From positions 26,219-44,016 of the forward strand of contig DCAK01000039.1 in NCBI GenBank assembly GCA_002311925.1: 17,798 nucleotides of DNA, written 5' to 3'. Below, one piece after another: positions 1 through 6,552 of the stretch. The DNA comes from Planctomycetes bacterium UBA1135. GTDB taxonomy: Bacteria; Planctomycetota; UBA1135. A model generated the notes under the pieces. The model was not told where the DNA came from and searched no databases. It was given only the letters and a program-made list of their open reading frames with translations. The stretch's first letter is position 1, and the number at the start of each line of letters is the position of its first letter. A program made the translations under genes and the position numbers.

Positions 1-921
1 GTCATCAGGGATGAAAGACACCAGATCCAAATCGACGGGCCCCGCGGTGAAAAGGGAGAGGTCGACGCCATCGGCGAAAGCCGTCATGGACCGGGTGAGG
101 CTTGAACCGTCGGCGGTCCAACCTGCCCCGAAATGGATTCCCCGAAAGGCGTCCATGTATGGGCCGTACAGGTCTCCGAAAGCAAGGCCGCCAAGGTCGC
201 CCTCTTCCTCCATGAGGGTGGACAGCAGGGAAAAATATCTCTGAAAATCCAGGAAGCCATACATCAGCACCCCATCCTCATGAATTGCTTGGTGCCCGAA
301 TTGAACATCTTCCCTGTCGAGAAAGGACCCTGTCCCCTCCCAAGAGCCGCTGTCGCCGATGCCAAGGACCAGGTGACCGTCGGAGACGGAAACCGACGCG
401 TTGAGGGGGCCTTCTGAAAAGTGAAGCGCGTCCCCCGTTCGCGGAATGCCAGCCTCCTTGGCCTGGGAGGCAATCCATTCGAAGAGACCGGTGGCGGTGG
501 AAGCTTCCATTCCCAGATCGAGGGTGGCACGGCCAACGAAGCCGCCATCTTCCTGGTCGGCCACGATGCCCATTTCAAAGGAGGTCAAGGCCTCCAGTTT
601 CCAATCATCGACAGCAACTCCTTCCTCGGCAGCCTGCTCCTTGATGGAGGCCAGACCTTCTTCCAGATAGGGAAGAATCGCGGTCCAAAAAGCTTGGACC
701 TCATCTTCTTCCAGAATGCGACCCATGGAGGAGCCGGCCAGCCCCTTCCGGTAAGCATCCAGGTCGGGAACCCCGAAATAGGCCAACGTTTCCTGGGGCA
801 ACGACTCGGCCAAATTCCCCTCGAGAGGGGGCGGAGGGGTTGAGGTTTCAGGGGAGGCGGAATCTCCGGAACAAGAAAGGCTGGTGAAGCCGAGAAGACC
901 GACGGTGAGAAGAGTTTTCAA
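1..921 (-). CDS. Putative lipoprotein, DUF3352-like (C-terminus cut by window edge)
   Basis: Reading the minus strand from a TTG at 919-921 gives an open frame of 307 codons that runs off the left edge without a stop. An in-frame TAA lies about 12 codons upstream, with no ATG or GTG between, so TTG is the best start. The protein begins MKTLLTVGLLGFTSLSC, a short hydrophobic leader ending in Cys17, which suggests a lipoprotein signal with an imperfect lipobox. A Ser/Pro/Thr-rich linker follows. The mature part opens with SLPQETLAYFGVPDLDAY, which resembles the start of DUF3352-type proteins that are common as paralogues in Planctomycetes; that family link is from memory. No catalytic motif is visible and the function is unknown. 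It is divergent from the lipoprotein gene at 1012. Confidence 0.72.
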   Translation of the reverse strand, partial: MKTLLTVGLLGFTSLSCSGDSASPETSTPPPPLEGNLAESLPQETLAYFGVPDLDAYRKGLAGSSMGRILEEDEVQAFWTAILPYLEEGLASIKEQAAEEGVAVDDWKLEALTSFEMGIVADQEDGGFVGRATLDLGMEASTATGLFEWIASQAKEAGIPRTGDALHFSEGPLNASVSVSDGHLVLGIGDSGSWEGTGSFLDREDVQFGHQAIHEDGVLMYGFLDFQRYFSLLSTLMEEEGDLGGLAFGDLYGPYMDAFRGIHFGAGWTADGSSLTRSMTAFADGVDLSLFTAGPVDLDLVSFIPDD

Positions 922-1011
922 AGTGATGGTTTCGGGGGATTCGGGTTGGCAATCTTATACGGATGGCGACCGTTGTTGGCAGGAGAAACCGCGGATAAAC
1001 TGCCCCCCCCA

Positions 1012-1407
1012 ATGAGGCCCCTCATCCTTCTCCTGGTCCTGGGGATGACATCCTGCAATGTTTCTCCCTCCAGCCCCTCAGGTGCTTTGTGGCAGGTATT
1101 GGACGATGTCCCCATTCCTTCAAGCTACCGACCCGTTGAAGGCCGACTCGCCGAGTCGGAAGCCCTTGCCGTGGGACGGTATCGCACCGCAAAAATTCTC
1201 CTGCGCGGAAAATCGTCCCCCGAATCCGCCATGGCTTACATGGCCGAGCGCCTTCCTGAATTCGGTTGGGTGCCCGGGGCATTGACCGGAACCTGGCACA
1301 AATCGGATGTTACCTTGAAATTCTCCCCTACTCACGACCCAGAAGGGCTTTACGGCCTTTCTCTTGGCGAATCCCTTCTCCGCCTGGAAATCCGGGCAGC
1401 ACGCTGA
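1012..1407 (+). CDS. Small putative lipoprotein of unknown function
   Basis: A 131-residue protein. The frame is open back to a TTG at 946, but ATG 1012 puts a clean leader at the N-terminus: MRPLILLLVLGMTSC, with a lipobox-like MTSC and Cys15. The mature part contains DDVPIPSSYRPVEG, then a beta-rich stretch, then AMAYMAERLPEFGW. This pattern (a 'vPiP.gf' segment followed by a helix ending in 'lp..GW') occurs in many small bacterial lipoproteins of unknown role; that likeness is from memory. No Shine-Dalgarno is present, the start being preceded by a run of C. The stop lies 8 bp before the next ATG (1416), so the two are probably co-transcribed. I assign no function. Confidence 0.7.
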   Translation: MRPLILLLVLGMTSCNVSPSSPSGALWQVLDDVPIPSSYRPVEGRLAESEALAVGRYRTAKILLRGKSSPESAMAYMAERLPEFGWVPGALTGTWHKSDVTLKFSPTHDPEGLYGLSLGESLLRLEIRAAR

Positions 1408-1415
1408 CCTCGACA

Positions 1416-2354
1416 ATGGACGACCCCGTAAAGGATTGGCTTCAGGCCAACAAACGCTTTCTCTTCGCACTGGTGCTGGGCTTTTTCGCCATCATCGGAT
1501 ACCGGGAATACCTTCCCAAATGGCAGGCTTCTGGCCTCACGAAATCGTGGGACCTCTACCACTCAATACGGAGCGGCCCCCCTGCCAGTTTTCAGGGTAC
1601 GGCCCTGGAAGAAACCCTGGCCCGATCCCGAAAGGACTCGAGGGTTCATCCCTGGATTCTCCTGCGCGCGGCCGGTGAAGCCCTTGCGGGGGGAGACCCG
1701 GGTTCCATTGAAATTGTTTCTTCCGAACTTACTTCCCTGAAGTCACTTGGAGGTTTTCCCAATGTATCCCTTGCTCCCGGCGAGGGTTCCCTTTGGGACC
1801 TGGCACTCGCCGCCTTGGCGGGCGAACAAGTAGGAGGGGAGCTTAAAACCCCCAACCATCAAGATCCGGAAGGCGCCACGCTTTCCATTCAGGTTCAGGT
1901 CGGAGAGGGGGACGACTCCAATGTTTTCGACCTGGATTTCAAGCTTTTCGAGGACTCGGCTCCGACTGGCACGTCGTCACTATTGGCCAAGGCTGAGGGA
2001 GGTGATTGGAACGATGCCCAAATCCTTGAAATGGGCCCCTTCGCCCTACGCATCCTCCTCCCTGGCTCCAAGGGTGCCGAGCCCCTTCCCCTGGAGCGTT
2101 CCTTTGGCTGTTTCCATTCAGCGGGGACCCTGGGGACCCTGGTCGATCCCTCTGGGGCCCGCAGCCATCAAAAAGGAGGCGAGCTCCTCATTCACCTTGA
2201 GGACGCCTATTCCTATGACGGGCGAACCACCGTCCTGGGGAGGATTGCCGACCCAGCGTCCCTTGATATTCTGAGGGAAATTGCCGGCAACGCCGCGGCC
2301 GCCTCAGAGGACGGCCCCAAAACGGTCAAGGTGCTCTCCGCCCGGCGCCTCTAG
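1416..2354 (+). CDS. Membrane-anchored protein with divergent cyclophilin-like domain
   Basis: A 312-residue protein from ATG 1416; the frame continues upstream but would overlap the preceding gene. Residues 14-32 form one membrane segment, so the rest is probably periplasmic. Residues 35-140 are predicted helical and recall the single-membrane-segment YfgM-like proteins, a weak likeness. Residues 170-310 match the cyclophilin (PPIase) layout: FDLDFKLFEDSAPTGTSSLL for the first strand and helix, QKGGELLIHL where NGSQFFI normally stands, YDGRTTVLGRI where LDGKHTVFGRV normally stands, and PKTVKVLSARRL for the last strand. The usual catalytic Arg of FHR, the Gln of QGGD and the active-site His near the end are not present, so prolyl isomerase activity is doubtful and a binding or chaperone role is more likely. 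Convergent with parB. Confidence 0.72.
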   Translation: MDDPVKDWLQANKRFLFALVLGFFAIIGYREYLPKWQASGLTKSWDLYHSIRSGPPASFQGTALEETLARSRKDSRVHPWILLRAAGEALAGGDPGSIEIVSSELTSLKSLGGFPNVSLAPGEGSLWDLALAALAGEQVGGELKTPNHQDPEGATLSIQVQVGEGDDSNVFDLDFKLFEDSAPTGTSSLLAKAEGGDWNDAQILEMGPFALRILLPGSKGAEPLPLERSFGCFHSAGTLGTLVDPSGARSHQKGGELLIHLEDAYSYDGRTTVLGRIADPASLDILREIAGNAAAASEDGPKTVKVLSARRL

Positions 2355-2365
2355 ATCTCGCCTCT

Positions 2366-2378
2366 CGGGGCCTCCCCG
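2366..2378. terminator. Short GC hairpin between convergent genes
   Basis: CGGGG-CCT-CCCCG forms a 5-bp stem with a 3-nt loop in the 25-bp gap between the ends of the cyclophilin-like gene and parB. It could end transcripts from either side. There is no T run, so it is at best a weak or factor-assisted terminator. Confidence 0.25.
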
Positions 2379-2379
2379 C

Positions 2380-3294
2380 CTAATGGCCCTCCTGGGCCAG
2401 CAGCACCTCCGATTCCCTGGGAAGGTCCAGGGTCTGGGTCAGGCGGTCCAAATCCTCAAGCTCGGAAAAGTGGAGGACCAGGCGCCCCCCTCCCTTCCTC
2501 CGCAGTCGGATTTCCGCCCTCAAGCCACAGCGGCGGGTCAGCTTCTCCTGGAGTTCGACGACCCAGGAGGGAAGGCGGGGCCTCGACATCCTCGAGCCGC
2601 CAATTTCGGCCCCTCCGGCCTCCTCCACCGCCTCCGCGGCCTCTTTCTCCAGTTCCCTTACCGTCCACCCCTCTTTGATAACTCTCTTTGCCGCCTTAAC
2701 TTGGGCAGTCTCACCTTCGTAGCGTAGGAGGGCGCGAGCGTGCCCGGAAGTGAGTGTTCCACGTGAAACATAGGCCTGAATCTCGTCCGGAAGTTCGAGA
2801 AGGCGAACCAGATTGCCAATCGTGGACCGCTCCTGGCCCAGGCGGCTCGCGACCTGCTCCTGGGTGAGCGAGTACTCATCCAGCAGCCGCCTGCATGCCA
2901 GGGCTCGCTCGATGGGGTTCAGGTCTTCCCTTTGAATGTTTTCGATGAGGGCGAGCTCCAGCCTTTCGGACTCGGTGGGGTTCGCGGCCCGAACGAAGAT
3001 CGGGACCTGGGTGAAGCCGGCAATTTTCGCGGCCCGCCACCGTCTTTCCCCTGCAAGGATTTGATACCCCCCGCCCACCTGGGGTGTGGCGAGAATGGGT
3101 TGCATCATGCCGTGTCTCTTGAGAGATTCGGCCAAGCCCTCGAGGCCCCTCCCAAAATCAGACCGTGGTTGCTGGCTGTTGGGCTGAAGGTCGCCCAGGT
3201 CCACCCAGAGGGGCTCCCCCGATTCCTTTGCTCGGGTTGCTTGCACCCCTGCCATCAACGAATCCAATCCCCTTCCCATGCGCTTGGTTGTCAT
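2380..3294 (-). CDS. parB: Chromosome-partitioning protein ParB (Spo0J family)
   Basis: A 304-residue protein of usual length. ParB is a CTP-dependent DNA clamp that loads at parS and spreads, acting with ParA to segregate origins. The N-terminus (KRMGRGLDSLM, residues 4-14) is the short conserved segment that stimulates ParA. The CTP-binding core has AGERRWRAA (81-89) and ENIQREDLNPIE (118-129). A helix-turn-helix follows at about 143-169 (LTQEQVASRLG...). The last ~60 residues are the dimerisation domain after a Gly/Glu-rich linker. The start is ATG with AAGGGA a few bases upstream. A parS site lies inside the gene. It is divergent from the metallophosphoesterase and not next to parA, which lies about 6.8 kb to the right. 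Confidence 0.96.
   Translation of the reverse strand: MTTKRMGRGLDSLMAGVQATRAKESGEPLWVDLGDLQPNSQQPRSDFGRGLEGLAESLKRHGMMQPILATPQVGGGYQILAGERRWRAAKIAGFTQVPIFVRAANPTESERLELALIENIQREDLNPIERALACRRLLDEYSLTQEQVASRLGQERSTIGNLVRLLELPDEIQAYVSRGTLTSGHARALLRYEGETAQVKAAKRVIKEGWTVRELEKEAAEAVEEAGGAEIGGSRMSRPRLPSWVVELQEKLTRRCGLRAEIRLRRKGGGRLVLHFSELEDLDRLTQTLDLPRESEVLLAQEGH
2755..2770. promoter_or_regulatory. parS: parS site inside parB
   Basis: TGTTCCACGTGAAACA fits the bacterial chromosomal parS consensus TGTTNCACGTGAAACA at every fixed position. It is palindromic except for the central-arm pair and lies in the parB coding region, where it encodes about VSRGT (residues 176-180 of ParB). ParB would load here. 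By eye I found no second copy in the window. Confidence 0.9.
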
Positions 3295-3346
3295 TTTTCT
3301 TTCCCTTCGGAGTTCCCCGGAATTTGATGCGACTCAAAGTGGTCGC

Positions 3347-3363
3347 TTGGTTAGCCTAACCAA
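3347..3363. promoter_or_regulatory. 17-bp perfect palindrome in the divergent parB / phosphoesterase gap
   Basis: TTGGTTAG-C-CTAACCAA is a perfect 8-bp inverted repeat around one base. It lies in the 91-bp gap between the divergent starts of parB (3294) and the metallophosphoesterase gene (3386), two bases before the AAGGAGG of the latter. The size and symmetry suit an operator for a dimeric regulator. As RNA it could also fold into a short hairpin just upstream of the ribosome binding site. It does not match parS or the DnaA box. Confidence 0.5.
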
Positions 3364-3364
3364 C

Positions 3365-3371
3365 AAGGAGG
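3365..3371 (+). promoter_or_regulatory. Strong Shine-Dalgarno with long spacing to a GTG start
   Basis: AAGGAGG is the strongest anti-16S match in the window. It lies 14 bases before GTG 3386, longer than the usual 5-9. An in-frame TGA at 3374-3376 rules out an earlier start. The next in-frame GTG (3407) would remove the first strand of the phosphoesterase fold, so GTG 3386 is retained. Confidence 0.55.
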
Positions 3372-3385
3372 TGTGAAAACAAGCC

Positions 3386-4129
3386 GTGGCCGAGAGGAAT
3401 CGAATCGGGGTGCTTGGAGATCTCCACTCGAACCTTTCAGCCTTGGAGGCCACCCTTGGCCTTTTGGGCGCTGAAGGGGTGGGGGAGATTCTCTGCGTTG
3501 GGGATGTGGTGGGCTACGGGCCCCGCCCCAACGAGGTGTGCGCAATCCTTCGCGAGAGAAACATCCAGGCGGTTGCCGGCAACCACGACTGGGCCTTGCT
3601 GGGAAAGCTGGCCCTTGATTATTTCAATCCCTACGCACGTGAAGCCTTGGAATGGACTCGAGGCCAAATCTCCAGGGAAAACCGGGATTGGCTCGAATCC
3701 CTTCCTCTCCGCCTGGACACGGAGGAGTGGTGCTTGTTTCATGGCTGCCTTCCCCGGCCGGAGGACTTCGACTACCTTCAGTCCATTCCAGCTGCGGAGA
3801 AAGCGTTTGAGGACTTCAACGCCCCCATCGGCTTTTTTGGCCACACCCACCTCCCCATGACTTTCTTGAGGGCGGCTGAGGAGGAAGCCCTGAAATGGCA
3901 CTTTGAGCCGGATTGGACCCTCCTCCGGGGGGACCGCGCCCTCGTCAATGTCGGCAGTCCCGGTCAGCCGCGGGACGAAAACCCTCTTGCCCCCGCGCTG
4001 GTGTATTCGCCGGATTCAGGCAGAGTCCAGCTCCTTCGCGCCCCCTATCCCATCGCAAGGGAACAGGCCCTGATTCGAAAGGCGGGGTTGCCGACCGTTT
4101 TGGGCGACCGACTTCAGCACGGCATCTAG
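3386..4129 (+). CDS. Calcineurin-like metallophosphoesterase
   Basis: A 247-residue cytoplasmic protein with the full set of binuclear metal motifs: GDLHSN (11-16), GDVVGYGP (39-46), GNHD (65-68), FHG (118-120) and FGHTH (151-155), followed by NVGSPGQPRD. This matches the COG0639 type, related to bacterial Ser/Thr phosphatases and diadenosine tetraphosphatases. The physiological substrate cannot be read from the sequence. It starts at GTG 3386 after a strong but distant Shine-Dalgarno. It is divergent from parB across a palindrome and convergent with the HPr-fusion gene, with 23 bp between stops. It is probably a single-gene transcript. Confidence 0.9.
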   Translation: MAERNRIGVLGDLHSNLSALEATLGLLGAEGVGEILCVGDVVGYGPRPNEVCAILRERNIQAVAGNHDWALLGKLALDYFNPYAREALEWTRGQISRENRDWLESLPLRLDTEEWCLFHGCLPRPEDFDYLQSIPAAEKAFEDFNAPIGFFGHTHLPMTFLRAAEEEALKWHFEPDWTLLRGDRALVNVGSPGQPRDENPLAPALVYSPDSGRVQLLRAPYPIAREQALIRKAGLPTVLGDRLQHGI

Positions 4130-4152
4130 TCCGGCCGGGGCATGACCAAAAA

Positions 4153-5475
4153 TCAGAGCAGGTAGCTCAATTCCTGTGGAATCCGGTCCATCCCCGATTC
4201 TCCGAGCCCGGCCTGAAAGAGCCGGGAGAGGTCCTTGAGAACCTGCCGGTCGCCATGAAAGGTGACCTCGCGGCAATCCGGCTTGGACCCGGCGAGAACC
4301 AGGAGCTGCATGATGCTCCCAGCATTGGTCCGGCTTCCCTCCATTTCCATTTCAACAGGGGTGCCAAAATGGGCAACCACCTGGGCCACAAGGGCCAGGG
4401 GCCGGGCATGAAGGGTCAGCCCGGTGGGAAGTTCCAGAGTTGCCGAGGCCCTTTCGGTGAGCTTGTCCACTAGGCCTTGGGCCATCTTCTCCCCCGTTTT
4501 GAGAGTTTCCCATATAAGGACAACTCCATCATTGGCGATGATGGACAAAAGTTGTTCCTCGTCGATGCAGGAGCCAAAGAGATCTCTTTCGTGTGGAGAG
4601 GCCCCGGGCCCTGCATGCCTCTCGTACAAGTGCGAAAGGGAGGTGACGGATTCCGAGAGGAGAAGGGAAAGACTTGTCGACCCGCGAAGGAGGAGTAAAT
4701 CTCCATTTTCCGCCTCTTGGGAGGTGCCCGCCACCAGGGAGTCATAGTCGCTTTCAAGATTATGGATGCGGGCCTCGAAATGCCGCGCAATCCCCTCGGA
4801 GGCGAATCGATTGACAAAGGATCTCAGCCCCTCCAATCCCTTGCATGGCTGAGTGGCCTCCTGGGCCCAGGACTCAAAAAGCCGAAGGTAGCGACCCGAA
4901 AACCTCGCCGCACTGGAAACTCCGGGGCCCTCTGCTTCGTCCTGCTCGCCCAAGTCGGGGGCGAGGAGAACGTGGGTATGGCCTGAAACGAGAGAATCCA
5001 CCCTCAGGGCCCCATCCTGCCACATTAGTTTTCTCTCAACCCATTCCTCTCTAAGGGCTTGCGTGCATTTACAGATGCTCTCGCCCAGGAAAAGGGCGGC
5101 TCGTTGGACTCGGGGTTGCAATTCTTCGTTTCCCCAGCCCTGGTTGGGAATTTTCGTGGACGCCATCCCTCGATCCAGGTGAACCAGGCCACCCATGGCC
5201 CGGGACAACCAACGAATCAGGGCGACCAGTTCACGGGTTCGGTGAAAGGTTCTGTTTTGTTTGCAACCAAAGAAATCCAGAAAGGTCTCCAGTTCAGAGG
5301 TTGACCGGTAGAGGTGGTCCACCTGCCTTTGAGTCCACCTTTCGGGGGGGGATTCCAGAATCCCGTTTGCCAGCTGGACGAACTCCCCTGCCTGGCCAAT
5401 CAGGAGAGGGCGAAACTCATCCTCCGCAATGGAGCGCCTTCGGGGCTTCTCGTGAGGGGGGGGGAGGGGTTCCAT
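4153..5475 (-). CDS. Large protein with C-terminal HPr phosphocarrier domain
   Basis: A 440-residue protein from ATG 5473-5475. Residues ~350-430 are an HPr domain: LTLHARPLALVAQ carries His356 in the LHARP context of the PTS phosphorylated His15. NAGSIMQLLVLAG carries Ser387 where HPr has the kinase-phosphorylated Ser46. The His-Ser spacing is 31 residues, exactly as in HPr. Residues ~1-345 are mostly helical and soluble, with several Trp and charged patches (FLDFFGCKQNRTFHRTREL near 65-84); I do not recognise a named family there. HPr is normally a free ~85-residue protein, so this is a fusion and may be a regulatory phospho-acceptor rather than a sugar-transport carrier. No EI, EII or HPr kinase gene is in the window. 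It is divergent from the sigma-factor gene. Confidence 0.8.
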   Translation of the reverse strand: MEPLPPPHEKPRRRSIAEDEFRPLLIGQAGEFVQLANGILESPPERWTQRQVDHLYRSTSELETFLDFFGCKQNRTFHRTRELVALIRWLSRAMGGLVHLDRGMASTKIPNQGWGNEELQPRVQRAALFLGESICKCTQALREEWVERKLMWQDGALRVDSLVSGHTHVLLAPDLGEQDEAEGPGVSSAARFSGRYLRLFESWAQEATQPCKGLEGLRSFVNRFASEGIARHFEARIHNLESDYDSLVAGTSQEAENGDLLLLRGSTSLSLLLSESVTSLSHLYERHAGPGASPHERDLFGSCIDEEQLLSIIANDGVVLIWETLKTGEKMAQGLVDKLTERASATLELPTGLTLHARPLALVAQVVAHFGTPVEMEMEGSRTNAGSIMQLLVLAGSKPDCREVTFHGDRQVLKDLSRLFQAGLGESGMDRIPQELSYLL

Positions 5476-5492
5476 CCATCGGGAATCTTAAC

Positions 5493-5516
5493 TTCTCCCT
5501 AAACCCCTTGGGAGAA
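5493..5516. promoter_or_regulatory. Inverted repeat in the divergent HPr-fusion / sigma gap
   Basis: TTCTCCC (5493-5499) and GGGAGAA (5510-5516) form a 7-bp inverted repeat with a 10-nt spacer, between the starts of the HPr-fusion gene and the sigma-factor gene. It might be an operator or an RNA hairpin. A further GGGAG at 5545-5549 probably serves as the Shine-Dalgarno of the sigma gene. Confidence 0.25.
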
Positions 5517-5558
5517 AGAGTTTGAGGAACAAATTAACCTCTTTGGGAGTCTAAATCC

Positions 5559-6518
5559 TTGGAAGAAAGGGAATTTGTTCAAGTTTGCTTTTCCATTTAC
5601 CCGAAGGAGATACAGACCCCTTCACCCAAGAACCGCGAGGACAAAGCCATCAGCTCCGACCGCTGCCTAGAAACCTACCTTCGAGAAATCGACGAAGTCC
5701 CTCTGTTGACGCCTGACCAGGAGGTGGCCTTGGGCCGCAGGGTCCAGGAAGGCGACCAAGATGCTCGAGAACACATGATTCGGGCCAACCTTCGCCTTGT
5801 CGTCAGCATCGCCAAGCGCTTTCAGCGCCGAGGTCTTCTCCTCACCGACTTGATCGCGGAGGGGAACATCGGCCTTCTCAAGGCCATCGAAAAATTCGAC
5901 CCCGAAGCGGGTTTCCGCTTCTCCACCTATGCCACTTGGTGGATTCAACAAACCATCCGTCGGGCCCTCATCAATTCGGTCAAGACGGTTCGAATTCCAT
6001 CCTACATGGTTGAAATCCTCACCAAGTGGGGCCGCACTTCAAACGAAATGCAGCACTCCTTGGGCCGGACCCCAACTCCCCAGGAAATCGCCGGCCAGCT
6101 TGGACTCTCCGATTCCAACACCAGAGTCGTCCAGCAAACCCTGTTCACCAACGGGGGAACCCAGGATCTGGCCGAAGAAGCCATCCAGGAAGCCTCCGGC
6201 GCCAGAACCCAGGCAAACCGTGACCTTCAAACCCCGGACGAACTCGCCCTTCAAGAAGACGCTCTCCAGACTCTGAGGGGAATTCTTCAAATCATCGACC
6301 CCCTCGAGGCCAAGGTCTTGCGCTTGCGCTATGGCCTGGACGAAGAGGGCCCGGGAACCCTGGAGGGAATCTCCAAGGCGCTGGGGATTTCCAGGGAGCG
6401 CGTCCGCCAGCTGGAAAGGAACACCCTTCGTAAACTCCACGCCTATGTCGTCGAAGGCGTCGCTCCCGAAAGGCTGGTCCCCATCCCTCCAGGGGAAGGC
6501 GGCCGCAAATCCGCCTGA
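5559..6518 (+). CDS. RNA polymerase sigma factor, RpoD/RpoS-like sigma-70
   Basis: A 319-residue sigma factor. Region 1.2 is at ~36-66 (LETYLREIDEVPLLTPDQE). Region 2 is at ~71-141 with NLRLVVSIAKRF, DLIAEGNIGLLKAIEKFD and FSTYATWWIQQTIRRA. Region 3 starts at VRIPSYM (~145) with TPTPQEIAGQLG. Region 4 is at ~240-297 with LRLRYGLDEEG and the helix-turn-helix ALGISRERVRQLERNTLRKL. It lacks the long region 1.1 of a classical RpoD, so it may be a short primary sigma or one of several RpoD-like paralogues. No ATG precedes region 1.2; TTG 5559, 9 bases after TTGGGAG, is the best start. HemW follows at once and may share the transcript. Confidence 0.9.
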   Translation: MEEREFVQVCFSIYPKEIQTPSPKNREDKAISSDRCLETYLREIDEVPLLTPDQEVALGRRVQEGDQDAREHMIRANLRLVVSIAKRFQRRGLLLTDLIAEGNIGLLKAIEKFDPEAGFRFSTYATWWIQQTIRRALINSVKTVRIPSYMVEILTKWGRTSNEMQHSLGRTPTPQEIAGQLGLSDSNTRVVQQTLFTNGGTQDLAEEAIQEASGARTQANRDLQTPDELALQEDALQTLRGILQIIDPLEAKVLRLRYGLDEEGPGTLEGISKALGISRERVRQLERNTLRKLHAYVVEGVAPERLVPIPPGEGGRKSA

Positions 6519-6552
6519 ACTTTCCGACATTTCCGCGCCGCCCAGTCGCCCG

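Noticed and set aside
421..843. Plus-strand open frame of 140 codons near the left end
   Set aside because: Antisense to the lipoprotein frame on minus, which has a leader, a Cys and a coherent protein from 921 to the edge.
1266..1415. Upstream extension of the cyclophilin-like gene to 1266
   Set aside because: It would overlap the preceding lipoprotein gene by 140 bp and add an Arg/Pro-rich stretch before the membrane segment. ATG 1416 gives a normal N-terminus.
2124..2142. Tandem GGGGACCCT repeated twice
   Set aside because: Only two copies, in frame within the cyclophilin-like domain and encoding a Gly-Thr-Leu repeat; nothing suggests more than chance.
6331..6552. Upstream extension of hemW into the sigma gene
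   Set aside because: The added residues are low-complexity and out of phase with the conserved sigma region 4 and the tail after it. HemW proteins normally start within about 20 residues of the LYVHLPFC segment.
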